Assembly (NCBI RefSeq): GCF_000010725.1
Contig: NC_013854.1
Coordinates: forward strand, 1,455,001 to 1,519,000
Length of the DNA: 64,000 nt
Direction: 5' to 3'
Source: Azospirillum sp. B510
GTDB lineage: Bacteria; Pseudomonadota; Alphaproteobacteria; Azospirillales; Azospirillaceae
The notes under the pieces are model-generated. The model was given only the letters and a program-made list of their open reading frames with translations. It did not search any database and was not told the DNA's origin. The translations under genes were made by a program, and so were the position numbers. This document shows, piece after piece, positions 1 through 8,812 of the stretch (position 1 is its first letter; each line of letters begins with the position of its first letter).

Positions 1-1
1 C

Positions 2-418
2 TTCGCGGCCCGTCCGGCCTGCGCCGCCATCACCGTGCTGGTGATCGAGGATGACGAGGTCGTGCGCGAGGGTTTGCGCGCCATGTTGGCGGAGTGGGGA
101 TACGGGGTGCTGTCGGCTGCCTCCTGCGCGGAGGCGCTCGACCTCGCCAATGGCGGCCCGGCTCCCGACCTGATCGTCGCCGACTACCGCCTGCGCGACG
201 GCCGCACCGGGACGGAGGCGATCCGCGAGGTCCGTTTGGCGCTGGGGCGCTCCCTGCCCGGCATCCTGGTCACCGGCGACACCGCTCCCGCCCGCGCGCA
301 GGAGGCGGAGGCCGGCAATTTCCGGGTGATGCATAAGCCGGTGATCGCCGCCGACCTGCGGCGCGCGGTCGCCGAGACGCTGGACCCGCTTCTGCGCGAG
401 GCTCGGACGGTCGCTTGA
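2..418 (+). CDS. Response-regulator receiver domain, 5' end outside window (probably the C-terminus of a hybrid sensor kinase)
   Basis: The reading frame is open from base 2, so the start lies upstream of the window. About 127 visible residues form a complete CheY-like receiver: an acidic pair (IEDDEVV) near the start, a phospho-acceptor Asp in LIVADYRL, the conserved Thr in ILVTGD and the Lys in MHKPV. Nothing follows the receiver before the stop, so there is no DNA-binding output domain. A receiver at the C-terminus with coding sequence running in from upstream is typical of hybrid histidine kinases; a stand-alone receiver starting at the internal GTG at 35 is the alternative. It ends 27 bases from the 3' end of a convergent PAS sensor kinase, a possible signalling partner. 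Confidence 0.75.
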   Translation, partial: FAARPACAAITVLVIEDDEVVREGLRAMLAEWGYGVLSAASCAEALDLANGGPAPDLIVADYRLRDGRTGTEAIREVRLALGRSLPGILVTGDTAPARAQEAEAGNFRVMHKPVIAADLRRAVAETLDPLLREARTVA

Positions 419-444
419 TCGGGGAGGCGGCGAGGCGGCGGCGA

Positions 445-2400
445 TCAGCCGAGATCGGGCGCCCGCCGCGGCACCCGCAGGATGAAGACGGCGCCCTGGC
501 CGGGGTGGCTGCGTACGCTCAACTGGCCGCCCAGCGTCTGGGTGGCGAGATTGTAGGCGATGTGCAGCCCCAGCCCGACGCAGCCGGCATGGCGCGCCGT
601 GGTGAAGAACGGGTCGAACAGCCGTGGCAGGTCGGACTCCAGGATGCCCTGGCCGTCATCGCTGTGCACCACCTCGATCCAGTCGTCGCCGTCGGCGTGG
701 ATCTCGATGTCGATCCGGCCGCTCTGCTCGTGGCGGAAGGCATGGGTCAGCGAATTGCGCACCAGATGGGTCAGCACGCGGGCGAAGGCGCCGGGGAAGC
801 TTTCCAGTTGCAGGGCCTCCGGACAGGCCAGCTCGACCCGGTGTCCGGAGGAACCGATCTGGGTGTGCAGGCTCAGCAGCACATCCTCGGTGTATTCGCG
901 CAGATAGAAGGTGCGGCGCTCGTCGCCGGTCTGGTCGGCCGCCACCTGCTTGAACATGTGGACGAGCGAGGCGACCCGTTCGGTGTTGCCGACCAGAAGC
1001 TGCCCGGCCTCCTGCGCCACCTCCAGGAAGCTGGCCAAAGCCGAGCGGGTCAGGGCGTTGGCGGAGAACTGGCGCTTCACATCCTCCGCCCGGCTGAGCA
1101 GGTGGGAGGCGGTGGTCAGCGCCACGCCGACCGGTCCGTTCACCTCATGCGCCACCCCGGCGACGAGTTGGCCGAGCGAGGCCATCTTCTCGGTCTGGAC
1201 CAGGCTGTCCTGGGCGGCCTGCAATTCGCGATAGGCCTGCTCGACCCGGTCCTTGGCGGCGCGCAGCGCATCCGCGGCGCGTGCCCGCTCGGTGGTGTCC
1301 AGCATGACGCCGAACAGGTGGGTCAGCCGCCCGTCCAGATCGAAGCGCGGCGCGCAGGAGGAGGAGACGTAGCGGGTCTCCCCCGCCGGGTCGATCACGC
1401 GGTATTCGACATAGACGCGGCGGGAATTGCCGATCACGCTTTCCAGCATGTTGCCGAACGACAGGCGGTCGTCGGGGTGCAGGATGCCCAGCAGATTGTC
1501 GAAGGTCGGTTCGAAGCGCTGCGGGTCCCGGCCGTAGATGTCGAAGGCCTCGCGGTTCCAGACCAGCTTGCCGCTGTGGATGCCATATTCCCAATAGCCG
1601 AGATGGCCGGTGCGGTAGGCCTCCTCCAGCCGCTGCTTGGCGGCCTCCAGCTGGGCTGCGGCCTCCGCCCGCTCGGTGCTGTCCATCATGACGCCGAACA
1701 GGTGGGTCAGTCGGCCTTCGCCATCCAGCCGGGGCGCGCAGGAGGAGGAGACGTAGCGCAGCCGCCCCTCCGCGTCATGGACGCGGTATTCGACATAGAC
1801 GCGCTTGGGATTGTCGACCACGCTTTCCAGCAGGTTGCCGAAGCGGGGCCGGTCGTCCGGATGCAGGATGTCCAGCAGATCGTCGAAACCGCCGGTGAAG
1901 CGGTCGCGGCCATGCCCCAGCACGGCCAGTCCGGCGTCGCTCAGCATCAGTTGCCCGGACTGGATGCCGTATTCCCAATAGCCGAGCTTGGCGGTGTGAT
2001 AGGCCTCCTCCAGCTTCTCCGTCGCCAATTCCAGCCCGCGGGCGGTGCGGCGCTGGTCGGTCAGATCCGCCACCGTCGCGATCCAGGGCGGCCCGCCGAT
2101 GCTGATCAGCAGGTCGCACGGCTCGCCCGACGCGGACGGCGCCGTGATCTCCCGCTCCGTTCCGGGGGGCTCATCGGCGAGGTCGGTCGGAAAGACGTCG
2201 GCCCGGCCATAGCGGTCGAGAAGGCGGCGGTTGCCGTAGAGCCGCCCGTCAGCCCCCCGCATCAGGGCGGGGACCGGCAGGGCGTCGAACAGGGCGGTCT
2301 GTGGCGCGGAAGCGGATGCCGCCGAAGTGGCGCCGGCGGTCAGTTCCGGAGCCCCCACCGCGTCGATCATCTCACCCGCTGCCGTCATCTGCGTCTCCAC
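445..2400 (-). CDS. PAS-domain sensor histidine kinase, apparently soluble
   Basis: 651-residue histidine kinase that would autophosphorylate and pass phosphate to a response regulator. A degenerate PAS-like segment (about 40-118) is followed by two PAS/PAC modules (about 129-245 and 257-372) that are near copies of each other. Both contain LGYWEYGI, LHPDDR, RVYVEYRV, YVSSSCAPR and RLTHLFGVM. A HisKA region follows (H-box around 415-422, AHEVNGP), then a HATPase domain with DDGQGI (G1) and GLGLHIAYNL (G2). No signal peptide or membrane span is evident, so the PAS domains probably sense an internal cue. The gene is convergent with the receiver gene at the window edge. The PAS duplication is also visible in the DNA. 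Confidence 0.9.
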   Translation of the reverse strand: METQMTAAGEMIDAVGAPELTAGATSAASASAPQTALFDALPVPALMRGADGRLYGNRRLLDRYGRADVFPTDLADEPPGTEREITAPSASGEPCDLLISIGGPPWIATVADLTDQRRTARGLELATEKLEEAYHTAKLGYWEYGIQSGQLMLSDAGLAVLGHGRDRFTGGFDDLLDILHPDDRPRFGNLLESVVDNPKRVYVEYRVHDAEGRLRYVSSSCAPRLDGEGRLTHLFGVMMDSTERAEAAAQLEAAKQRLEEAYRTGHLGYWEYGIHSGKLVWNREAFDIYGRDPQRFEPTFDNLLGILHPDDRLSFGNMLESVIGNSRRVYVEYRVIDPAGETRYVSSSCAPRFDLDGRLTHLFGVMLDTTERARAADALRAAKDRVEQAYRELQAAQDSLVQTEKMASLGQLVAGVAHEVNGPVGVALTTASHLLSRAEDVKRQFSANALTRSALASFLEVAQEAGQLLVGNTERVASLVHMFKQVAADQTGDERRTFYLREYTEDVLLSLHTQIGSSGHRVELACPEALQLESFPGAFARVLTHLVRNSLTHAFRHEQSGRIDIEIHADGDDWIEVVHSDDGQGILESDLPRLFDPFFTTARHAGCVGLGLHIAYNLATQTLGGQLSVRSHPGQGAVFILRVPRRAPDLG

Positions 2401-2555
2401 GGCCGCCCCATTCGCAAGGCGCGCAACCCACAGCGGACACTACACAAGCAATCCCGTGCGTCCTATGCCCAATTCGGCGCGAATCGTCGCGAATTTACGG
2501 CAAACGTCTGCATGCCCCAAACCCCATGCCCCGCGCCTGACGAACTGCCGGAGCG

Positions 2556-3443
2556 TCATGGAATCAGGCTGTCGAGGTCGAAGTCCTGGGCGAAGGCGAT
2601 CATGGCGCCGCAGGCGCTCGCCGAGCCGACCCGCATCACGCCTTCGCCGACCACGGTCGGGAACTTGCTTTTCTGCAGGGCCTGCTGGGTCTTGACCGGA
2701 TCGGCGACCCGCAGGACGAAGCCGGCGAAGAAGGGCGGGGCGGTGGTGAAGGCCGGATCGGCGGTCCAGGCCCAACGCAGCATGTCCGGCGTGGCGACCA
2801 GCACCGGCACCCGTCCCCCCCCGGCATGGTCCGGCTCCACCACGCGGGCGGCGCCACGGTCGGTCACGGTGCCGCCGAGCAGGCGGGCATAGGTCGCGGC
2901 GACCGCGTCGGGCTCGCTGGCGGCGATGACCAGCGCCTCCAGCCCGGTGGCGCCATTGGCATGCTCCATCTGGTCCGGACGCCAGACCAGATCGGGCGTG
3001 TGGTGCTGGCACAGGAAGACGCGGCCGGCCGGAGTGGTCGCCGGGTCGATCTGGGCGATGGTGAAGCTGGCGTCGCGCCGTCCCTCCGGCAGTTCCACCG
3101 GCCGGCCGAAATCGACGGGCTCCGCCACCGGGAAGCCGGCGGCGGCGAGCGGTGCCGTGGCGGCGCGGGCGTCCGGCGTCTTGAGCGCGATGGCGGCGAT
3201 GCCCTCGCGCTGGCGCAGGAAGGCGGCGTAATGGGCGTTGACCGGCCGCTGCTCCTCGACGCCCAGCAGCTCCAGATAGGTGCCGGTCGGGAAAAGGACG
3301 GTGTGGTTGGCCGATTTCAGCTGGGTGTGGTGGCCACGGGGCGTCACGGCGAAGCCGAGCCGGCTGTAGCCATCGCGCGCCGCGTCAAGGTTGCGGGTCG
3401 CGATGACCAGATGGTCCAGTCCGGTGATGCCGTCGATGCTCAT
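2556..3443 (-). CDS. VOC-superfamily protein (glyoxalase-like domain)
   Basis: 295 residues when started at the ATG at 3443, where conserved sequence begins (MSIDGITGLDHLVIATRNL). An in-frame ATG 54 bases upstream gives an atypical Pro/Cys-rich leader. The N-terminal half has the glyoxalase/bleomycin-resistance pattern: GLDHLVIA, LGFAVTPRGHHTQLKSANHTVLF and TYLELLG. The C-terminal half (from about 160) looks like a second VOC module. This resembles the Glyoxalase_3-like family, whose substrates are mostly unknown. It is last in a minus-strand run behind etfA and etfB, so a role in acyl-CoA or amino-acid catabolism is possible, but that is inference from context only. Confidence 0.8.
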   Translation of the reverse strand: MSIDGITGLDHLVIATRNLDAARDGYSRLGFAVTPRGHHTQLKSANHTVLFPTGTYLELLGVEEQRPVNAHYAAFLRQREGIAAIALKTPDARAATAPLAAAGFPVAEPVDFGRPVELPEGRRDASFTIAQIDPATTPAGRVFLCQHHTPDLVWRPDQMEHANGATGLEALVIAASEPDAVAATYARLLGGTVTDRGAARVVEPDHAGGGRVPVLVATPDMLRWAWTADPAFTTAPPFFAGFVLRVADPVKTQQALQKSKFPTVVGEGVMRVGSASACGAMIAFAQDFDLDSLIP

Positions 3444-3528
3444 TGGCGTCCTGCCGCAGTCGGGTTGTCGTGTCGCCAGCGATAGAACAGCCGGCACCGC
3501 GCGGCAAGGGTGAAGCGGCCGGGCCCCC

Positions 3529-3567
3529 GTCGGCGATGGCGGTCGGCGATGGCGGTCGGCGATGGCC
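3529..3567. repeat. Three tandem copies of a 13-bp unit (gtcggcgatggcg)
   Basis: Units run 3529-3541, 3542-3554 and 3555-3567; only the last base of the third differs. The repeat fills the gap between the start of the VOC gene and the end of etfA. It could be slippage-prone spacer sequence; no protein-binding motif is recognised. Confidence 0.85.
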
Positions 3568-3578
3568 CGGCCTTGCGC

Positions 3579-4520
3579 TCAAAGCGCCTGCTGGAGGTCC
3601 GGCACGGCCTTGAACAGGTCGGCGACGAGGCCGTAATCGGCGACCTGGAAGATCGGCGCCTCCTCGTCCTTGTTGATGGCGACGATGATTTTGCTATCCT
3701 TCATGCCGGCCAGATGCTGGATGGCGCCGGAGATGCCGACCGCGATGTAGAGGTCGGGCGCCACGATCTTGCCGGTCTGGCCGACCTGATAATCGTTCGG
3801 CACGAAGCCGGCATCGACGGCGGCGCGGCTGGCCCCCACCGCGGCGCCCAGCTTGTCGGCGATGCCCTCCAGCAGGTGGAAATTGTCGCCCGACTGCATG
3901 CCGCGCCCGCCGGAGATGACGATGCGGGCGGCGGTCAGCTCCGGCCGCTCCGACTTGGTCAGCTCGGCCGAGACGAAGCTGGACAAGGCCGGATCGGCGA
4001 CGGCGGCGACGGTCTCGATGGGGGCGGCCTCGATGGGGGCGGCGGTGCCGGTGGTGGCGGCCTCGAAGGCGGTGGTGCGGACGGTGACGACCTTCACCGG
4101 GTCGGCGGATTGCACGGTGGCGATGGCGTTGCCGGCATAGATCGGCCGTTCGAAGATGTCGGCGGCGACCACGGCGGTGATGTCGGAGATCATCGCCACG
4201 TCGAGCAGCGCCGCGACGCGCGGCAGCACATTCTTGCCGGCCGAGGTGGCGGCGGCCAGCACATGGCTGTAGCCGGGGGCGAGCGAGACCAGCAATGCGG
4301 CGACCGGCTCGGCCAGGGCATGCTCATAGGCGGCATCGTCGGCGAGCAGCACCTTGGCGACGCCGGAGAGTGTGGCGGCCTGTGCGGCGGCGGGGGCGGC
4401 GGCGCGGCCGGCGACCAGGACATGGATATCGCCGCCGAGCCTGGTCGCGGCGGTCACCGCATGGGCGGTGGCGGGTTTGAGGCCGGCGTTGTCGTGGTCG
4501 GCGAGGATCAGGATGGGCAT
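3579..4520 (-). CDS. etfA: Electron transfer flavoprotein subunit alpha
   Basis: 313 residues from the ATG at 4520 ([13 protein letters not shown]); the frame is open further upstream but conserved sequence begins here. EtfA carries the FAD that relays electrons from acyl-CoA and related dehydrogenases to ETF-ubiquinone oxidoreductase. The C-terminal FAD domain is clear: [12 protein letters not shown], the [23 protein letters not shown] stretch (residues given in two parts: [10 protein letters not shown] and [13 protein letters not shown]), [12 protein letters not shown] and [16 protein letters not shown]. It lies 57 bases after etfB on the same strand, the usual etfBA order, in a run with a MerR regulator and an acyl-CoA ligase, consistent with fatty-acid or branched-chain acyl-CoA oxidation. 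Confidence 0.97.
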   Translation of the reverse strand: MPILILADHDNAGLKPATAHAVTAATRLGGDIHVLVAGRAAAPAAAQAATLSGVAKVLLADDAAYEHALAEPVAALLVSLAPGYSHVLAAATSAGKNVLPRVAALLDVAMISDITAVVAADIFERPIYAGNAIATVQSADPVKVVTVRTTAFEAATTGTAAPIEAAPIETVAAVADPALSSFVSAELTKSERPELTAARIVISGGRGMQSGDNFHLLEGIADKLGAAVGASRAAVDAGFVPNDYQVGQTGKIVAPDLYIAVGISGAIQHLAGMKDSKIIVAINKDEEAPIFQVADYGLVADLFKAVPDLQQAL

Positions 4521-4577
4521 GGGGGGTTCCTCTTGCGGGCGGGGTGTGGGACGGGCTGGCACGGGGCCGGCGCGCCC

Positions 4578-5327
4578 TCAGATCACCCGCGCCTCGGTCT
4601 TCAGCTTGGTCACCAGGGTGGCGACGTCGGGCACCTTGATGCCGGCCTGGCGCTTGGCCGGTTCGGCCACCTTCAGCGTCTTCAGGCGCGGCGTCACATC
4701 GATACCCAGCGCGTCCGGCGTGACGGTCTCCAGCGGCTTCTTCTTGGCCTTCATGATGTTGGGCAGGCTGGCATAGCGCGGCTCGTTCAGGCGCAGATCG
4801 GCGGTCACCACCGCCGGCAGCTTCAACTCGACCGTCTCCAGCCCGCCGTCGATCTCGCGGGTGACGGCGACCGTGCCGTCTCCGGCGGCGACCTTCGAGG
4901 CGAAGGTGCCCTGGCCCCAGCCGAGCAGGGCGGCCAGCATCTGGCCGGTCTGGTTGCAATCGTCGTCGATCGCCTGCTTGCCGAGGATCACCATCCCCGG
5001 CGCCTCCTTCTCGACCAGGGCCTTCAGGACCTTGGCGACGGCCAGCGGTTCGGTGGTGACATCGGTCTGCACCAGGATGGCGCGGTCGGCCCCCATGGCC
5101 AGCGCGGTGCGCAGGGTCTCCTGCGCCTGGGCCGGGCCGACGGACACCACGACGATCTCGGTCGCGTTGCCGGCTTCCTTGCACCGTACGGCCTCCTCGA
5201 CGGCGATCTCGTCGAAGGGGTTCATGCTCATCTTCACGTTGGCGGTCTCGACGCCGCTGCCATCCGCCTTGACGCGGATCTTCACGTTGTAGTCGACCAC
5301 CCGCTTCACGGGCACCAGCAGCTTCAT
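4578..5327 (-). CDS. etfB: Electron transfer flavoprotein subunit beta
   Basis: 249 residues, full length for EtfB. It starts [19 protein letters not shown] and has the beta-subunit signature near 165-190 ([19 protein letters not shown] followed by KAKKKPL), the segment that serves as recognition loop for partner dehydrogenases. The N-terminal domain with [11 protein letters not shown] and the AMP-binding region around GADRAILV and GKQAIDDD are as expected. It pairs with the downstream etfA. No start ambiguity: an AG-rich Shine-Dalgarno (GGAGAG on the minus strand) lies just upstream. Confidence 0.97.
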   Translation of the reverse strand: MKLLVPVKRVVDYNVKIRVKADGSGVETANVKMSMNPFDEIAVEEAVRCKEAGNATEIVVVSVGPAQAQETLRTALAMGADRAILVQTDVTTEPLAVAKVLKALVEKEAPGMVILGKQAIDDDCNQTGQMLAALLGWGQGTFASKVAAGDGTVAVTREIDGGLETVELKLPAVVTADLRLNEPRYASLPNIMKAKKKPLETVTPDALGIDVTPRLKTLKVAEPAKRQAGIKVPDVATLVTKLKTEARVI

Positions 5328-5368
5328 GATGGTGTGTCTCCTCTCCGGTGGCGTTTTGTTTCAATGGA

Positions 5369-5899
5369 TCAGGCGGTGGCGGACAAGCCTTGCCCGCGCA
5401 AGGCGGCGACCGCATCGGGGATCGGCGGGGAGGCGGTGGCGGCGCCGAGTGCCGCCAGAACCTCGGCCGGGGCGACCACGCCCGTGGTCCCGACGAAGGC
5501 GCCCTGGACGACGGCCAGCGCCGCCAGCCCGCCCCGTGTTTCCATGCGGTGTTCGATGAAGATGTATTTGTCGTCCCAGCACAGCACCCGGCTGACCAGG
5601 GTGAAGCGCTGGAACGGCCGCAGCGAGCGGCGGTAGCGGATGGTCGCCCCGCCCAGTACCGGCCGCCAGCGGTTGCGCAGGATCGCCGGACCCAGCCCGG
5701 CGCGGATCAGCAGATCGGTGCGGCCCAGATCCATCACGCTGAAATAGCGTGCGTTGGTCATGTGCAGATTGATGTCCAGGTCGGTCGGCCAGACCTGGAA
5801 ACGCAGCTCCGACGGATCCAGCAACCCGGCACGGCGGCCGCGCCACGCGGCGAGGATGGCGGCGGCGACGACCGCCAGCAGGCGGAAGATCAGGTTCAT
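5369..5899 (-). CDS. Hotdog-fold thioesterase-like protein
   Basis: 176 residues. An N-terminal hydrophobic segment (LIFRLLAVVAAAILAAW) is followed by a hotdog domain resembling 4HBT/THEM6-type acyl-CoA thioesterases: VWPTDLDINLHMTNARYF, where the Asp and HMTNARY motif is typical. GGATIRYRRSLRPFQRF and DDKYIFIEHRM follow. It would hydrolyse an acyl thioester near the membrane. It is 41 bases upstream of etfB and downstream of a MerR regulator and acyl-CoA ligase, all on the minus strand, which suggests one acyl-CoA regulon. The specific substrate cannot be read from the sequence. Confidence 0.8.
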   Translation of the reverse strand: MNLIFRLLAVVAAAILAAWRGRRAGLLDPSELRFQVWPTDLDINLHMTNARYFSVMDLGRTDLLIRAGLGPAILRNRWRPVLGGATIRYRRSLRPFQRFTLVSRVLCWDDKYIFIEHRMETRGGLAALAVVQGAFVGTTGVVAPAEVLAALGAATASPPIPDAVAALRGQGLSATA

Positions 5900-6019
5900 G
5901 CCCGCTCTCCCGCCCCGCCCGTCGCCTTCGCGGCGCCACGGGCCGCCTTTGGCAATGGCTGTCCCATCATGCTCCGATCCCTTGTGAGGCCGACCGGAGC
6001 GCCGGAGACTTCCGGCCGG

Positions 6020-6412
6020 TCAGGCGTCCTTCGCGGCGGAACTCACCCCCGCCAGGGTATTGTTGACCTGCATCTCGATCTCGCGCAGCTCCTGCACGGT
6101 GGCCTCCAGATCCTCGCGCTGCTGGGCCAGATCCTTCAGCCGCTTCTGCACCCGCTTCAACAGGGTCTTCTGTTGCTCGACCCCGCCATTGACGTTGTAG
6201 AGGTCGAGATATTCGCGGATTTCCGCCAGCGAGAAGCCCAGGCGCTTGCCCCGCAGGATCAGCTTCAGCCGGGCGCGGTCGCGCTTGGTATAGACCCGGT
6301 TGTTGCCGACGCGGTTGGGCGCCAGCAGCCCCTTGACCTCGTAGAAGCGCAGAGCCCGCGGCGTGATGCCCAGCTCCTCCGCAAGCTGGTTGACCGTGTA
6401 GAGCTGTTCCAT
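6020..6412 (-). CDS. MerR-family regulator, LiuR-like
   Basis: 130 residues. An N-terminal MerR winged helix (YTVNQLAEELGITPRALRFYEVKGLLAPNR) recognises DNA, and RGKRLGFSLAEIREYLDLYN belongs to the same fold. A long coiled-coil dimerisation helix follows (about 75-115: QQKTLLKRVQKRLKDLAQQREDLE). No effector-binding Cys cluster is present, so it is not a metal-type MerR. Length and composition match regulators of branched-chain or fatty acyl-CoA catabolism (LiuR group). It sits between the acyl-CoA ligase and etfBA genes, and a candidate LiuR-type operator lies upstream of the ligase, suggesting autoregulation of the block. The LiuR assignment is from pattern and context. Confidence 0.85.
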   Translation of the reverse strand: MEQLYTVNQLAEELGITPRALRFYEVKGLLAPNRVGNNRVYTKRDRARLKLILRGKRLGFSLAEIREYLDLYNVNGGVEQQKTLLKRVQKRLKDLAQQREDLEATVQELREIEMQVNNTLAGVSSAAKDA

Positions 6413-6526
6413 CCCCGGAAAGACCTTTTGTTCGTGTCCGGCACAATGCGCCTTCCGTTTGGTAGCACAGCTGCCGTGGCGTGATAAGGCTTCCCTTTAC
6501 GTCCAGGGCAGGACGATGACCATGTG

Positions 6527-8275
6527 TCATTCTCCGGTCGACAGGGCTTGCCGCGCCTCGGCGATCAGCTCCTTCTTCGACAGCTTGCCGACGGCGGTTT
6601 TCGGCAACTCCTCGCGGAACTCGATGGCCGTCGGCATCTCGATGCGGGAGATCTTGTCGCGCAGGAAGTCGCGCAGGGCCTCCGCGGTCAGGGTGGCGCC
6701 CGGTTTCAGCTGGACGAAGGCCTTCGGCGTCTGGCCGCGGTAATCGTCGGGCAGGCCGATGACGCAGGCGGCGACCACGTCGGGGTGCTGGTAGATCGCC
6801 TCCTCGATCATGCGCGGATAGACGTTGTAGCCGCTGCAGATGATGAGGTCCTTCAAGCGGTCGAGCAGGAAGACGTAGCCATCCCCGTCCATCGTCCCGA
6901 CATCGCCGGTCAGCAGGAAGCCGTCGACGACCGTGCGGTCGCTTTCCTCGGCCCGTCCCCAATAGCCGGCCATCACGTTGGGACCGGCGATCGCCACCTG
7001 TCCCTTCTCACCGATGCCGAGTTTGCGGGTGGAATCCTCCAGGTCGCGGATCTCGATGGAGATGCCGGGCAGCGGCAGGCCGATCGAGCCCTCCTTGTTG
7101 ATGCCGTTCAGCGGGTTGGCGGCGCAGACGGGGGAGGCCTCGGACAGGCCGTAGCCCTCGATCAGGACGCAGCCGGTCGCCGTCTCGAACTGGCGCTTCA
7201 GCTCCATCGGCAGCGGCGCGCCGCCGGAGATGCAGTAGCGGATCGAGGTCATCGGATAGCGGGCGGTCTGCGGATGCCCGAGCAATGCCTTGTACATGGT
7301 GGGCACGCCGGGAACCAGGGTCGGCTTGCGCCTGGCGATGGTCTTCAGCACCTGCTCGGTCTCGAAGCGCGGCAGCATGACCAGCTCGGCCCCGCAGGCC
7401 AGCCCCATGTTCAGCACAACGGTCATGGCGAAGACATGGAAGAAGGGCAGCACGGCGAGAACCCGTTCCTGTCCCAGCGCCACGTCGGGGAACCAGGCCT
7501 GCACCTGCCGGGCGTTGGACAGCAGGTTGTGATGGGTCAGCATCGCGCCCTTCGGCACGCCGGTGGTGCCGCCGGTGTATTGCAGGACGGCGACGTCGCG
7601 CAGACCGTCGATGCGCACCGGGCGCAGCGTGCCGTCGTTGGTCAGCAGGCTGGAGAACTCGACATGGCGGTCGTCGCGCGGCACCGCCGCCAGCTCGCCG
7701 CGCTTCAGCACGCTGAACAAAGCCTTCTTCACCGCCGGCAGGATGGTCGCCATCCGGCAGACGACGACCCGCTTCAACGGCGTGCGCGCCAGCATCGCCG
7801 CGACGCGCGGGTAGATCAGCTTCAGATCCAGCGTCACCATGATCTCGGTCTGCGAGTCGGTGATCTGGTGCTCCAGCTCGCGCTCGACATAGAGCGGGTT
7901 GTAGTTCACGACGGTTCCGCCGGCCTTCAGCACCGCGAAATAGGAGATGACGTAGGTCGGGCAGTTGGGCAGGCACAGGCCGACCCGCACCCCCGGCCCG
8001 ACGCCGAGATCCTGGAAACCGCGGGCGGCGCGGTTCACCAGATCGAGAACCTCGGCATAGCTGTAGCGGCGGCCGAGGAAATCCAGGCAGGGGCGGTCGG
8101 CATAGCGCCTGGCCGCCTCCTCGAACAGCAGATGCAGCGGCATCGGCGCAAATTGCTGGTCCCAGGCGATCCCGGCGGGATAATGGGTCAGCCAGGGATG
8201 AGGGGCTCCGTTGATGGCGGCGGCGGTGAGGGCGGAAATGGGCGGGATGGCGCTCTGCGCAAGCGGCTCGGGCAT
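6527..8275 (-). CDS. Long-chain fatty acid-CoA ligase (AMP-forming)
   Basis: 582 residues of the adenylate-forming superfamily. It activates a carboxylic acid with ATP to acyl-AMP, then forms acyl-CoA. Visible motifs are the P-loop-like YTGGTTGVPKGAMLTH, the GYGLSEASPV adenine-binding motif, LLTGDVGTMDGDGYVFLLDR with RLKDLIICSGYNVYP (hinge), and the C-terminal catalytic Lys in AVGKLSKKEL. Length suits FadD-type long-chain enzymes; medium-chain or dicarboxylate ligases (PimA-like) are close alternatives. It is first in the minus-strand run ligase-merR-thioesterase-etfB-etfA and is divergent from an SCP2-like gene across a shared regulatory region. Confidence 0.93.
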   Translation of the reverse strand: MPEPLAQSAIPPISALTAAAINGAPHPWLTHYPAGIAWDQQFAPMPLHLLFEEAARRYADRPCLDFLGRRYSYAEVLDLVNRAARGFQDLGVGPGVRVGLCLPNCPTYVISYFAVLKAGGTVVNYNPLYVERELEHQITDSQTEIMVTLDLKLIYPRVAAMLARTPLKRVVVCRMATILPAVKKALFSVLKRGELAAVPRDDRHVEFSSLLTNDGTLRPVRIDGLRDVAVLQYTGGTTGVPKGAMLTHHNLLSNARQVQAWFPDVALGQERVLAVLPFFHVFAMTVVLNMGLACGAELVMLPRFETEQVLKTIARRKPTLVPGVPTMYKALLGHPQTARYPMTSIRYCISGGAPLPMELKRQFETATGCVLIEGYGLSEASPVCAANPLNGINKEGSIGLPLPGISIEIRDLEDSTRKLGIGEKGQVAIAGPNVMAGYWGRAEESDRTVVDGFLLTGDVGTMDGDGYVFLLDRLKDLIICSGYNVYPRMIEEAIYQHPDVVAACVIGLPDDYRGQTPKAFVQLKPGATLTAEALRDFLRDKISRIEMPTAIEFREELPKTAVGKLSKKELIAEARQALSTGE

Positions 8276-8391
8276 GGTTCGCTCCCCTTGGCGGTGGCGC
8301 GTTCCGGATCACCTGACGGCCGGCCCCCATGGATGGCGATGGGAGGCGGCAACGATGGGCGGCGGGCGTCTGAAACGCTTTCGTTATGACG

Positions 8392-8406
8392 TTGACGTAA
8401 ACGTAA
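8392..8406. promoter_or_regulatory. Candidate LiuR/MerR-type operator (TTGACGTAAACGTAA)
   Basis: Imperfect dyad TTGACGTAAACGTAA in the 184-base gap between the divergent acyl-CoA ligase (minus) and SCP2-like gene (plus). It closely resembles the ACGTnnACGT-type palindromes described for LiuR-family MerR regulators of acyl-CoA catabolism, and a gene for such a regulator lies just beyond the ligase. No footprinting data; the match is by eye. Confidence 0.5.
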
Positions 8407-8459
8407 TGCGAGCCTACTGTCAAGCACAGTCCTGCGAACAATCACGAGGTCACGCTTTC

Positions 8460-8762
8460 ATGGTCGACGACATTCTTGAGGAGCTGCGCAACCGCAGCGG
8501 CGATCTGCGTTCGCTCAACGCCTCGGTGCGCTTTCTGCTGGGCCAGGAGGGCGAGGTGATCCGTGTCGACGGCCGCGCCAGCCCGATCAGCATCACCCGC
8601 GAGGATGGCGACTCCGACTGCACCATCCGCATCTCGCCGGAAAACCTCCAGAAGCTGATCAACGGCAAGCTGAACCCGATGCTGGCCTTCACCATGGGCA
8701 AGCTGAAGGTCGAGGGATCGATGGGCGTGGCGATGAAGCTTGCCCAGCTGCTGGACGACTGA
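8460..8762 (+). CDS. SCP2 sterol-binding-like lipid carrier domain protein
   Basis: 100 residues from the ATG at 8460. A single SCP2-like fold is suggested by FLLGQEGEVIRVDGR, DCTIRISPENLQKLINGKL and NPMLAFTMGKLKVEGSMGVAMKLAQLL; the last part is the characteristic C-terminal GK.KV.G....A.KL segment. Such small proteins bind acyl-CoAs or other lipids in a hydrophobic tunnel. It is divergent from the acyl-CoA ligase and probably shares its operator. In-frame sequence is open for 83 codons upstream, but that stretch crosses the regulatory region and has no family similarity, so the shorter start is preferred. Confidence 0.88.
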   Translation: MVDDILEELRNRSGDLRSLNASVRFLLGQEGEVIRVDGRASPISITREDGDSDCTIRISPENLQKLINGKLNPMLAFTMGKLKVEGSMGVAMKLAQLLDD

Positions 8763-8812
8763 GCGGCCGGAAGAGCCGCGAACGAACGATCGCCAACCGG
8801 GAGGAAACGCAC

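Noticed and set aside
415-2892. Long open frame on the plus strand, opposite the sensor kinase
   Set aside because: It is an antisense shadow produced by high GC3; the minus-strand frame has clear PAS and kinase motifs, while this one has only low-complexity Gly/Arg/Gln composition. The same applies to long frames opposite etfAB, the acyl-CoA ligase, valS and the SLBB gene.
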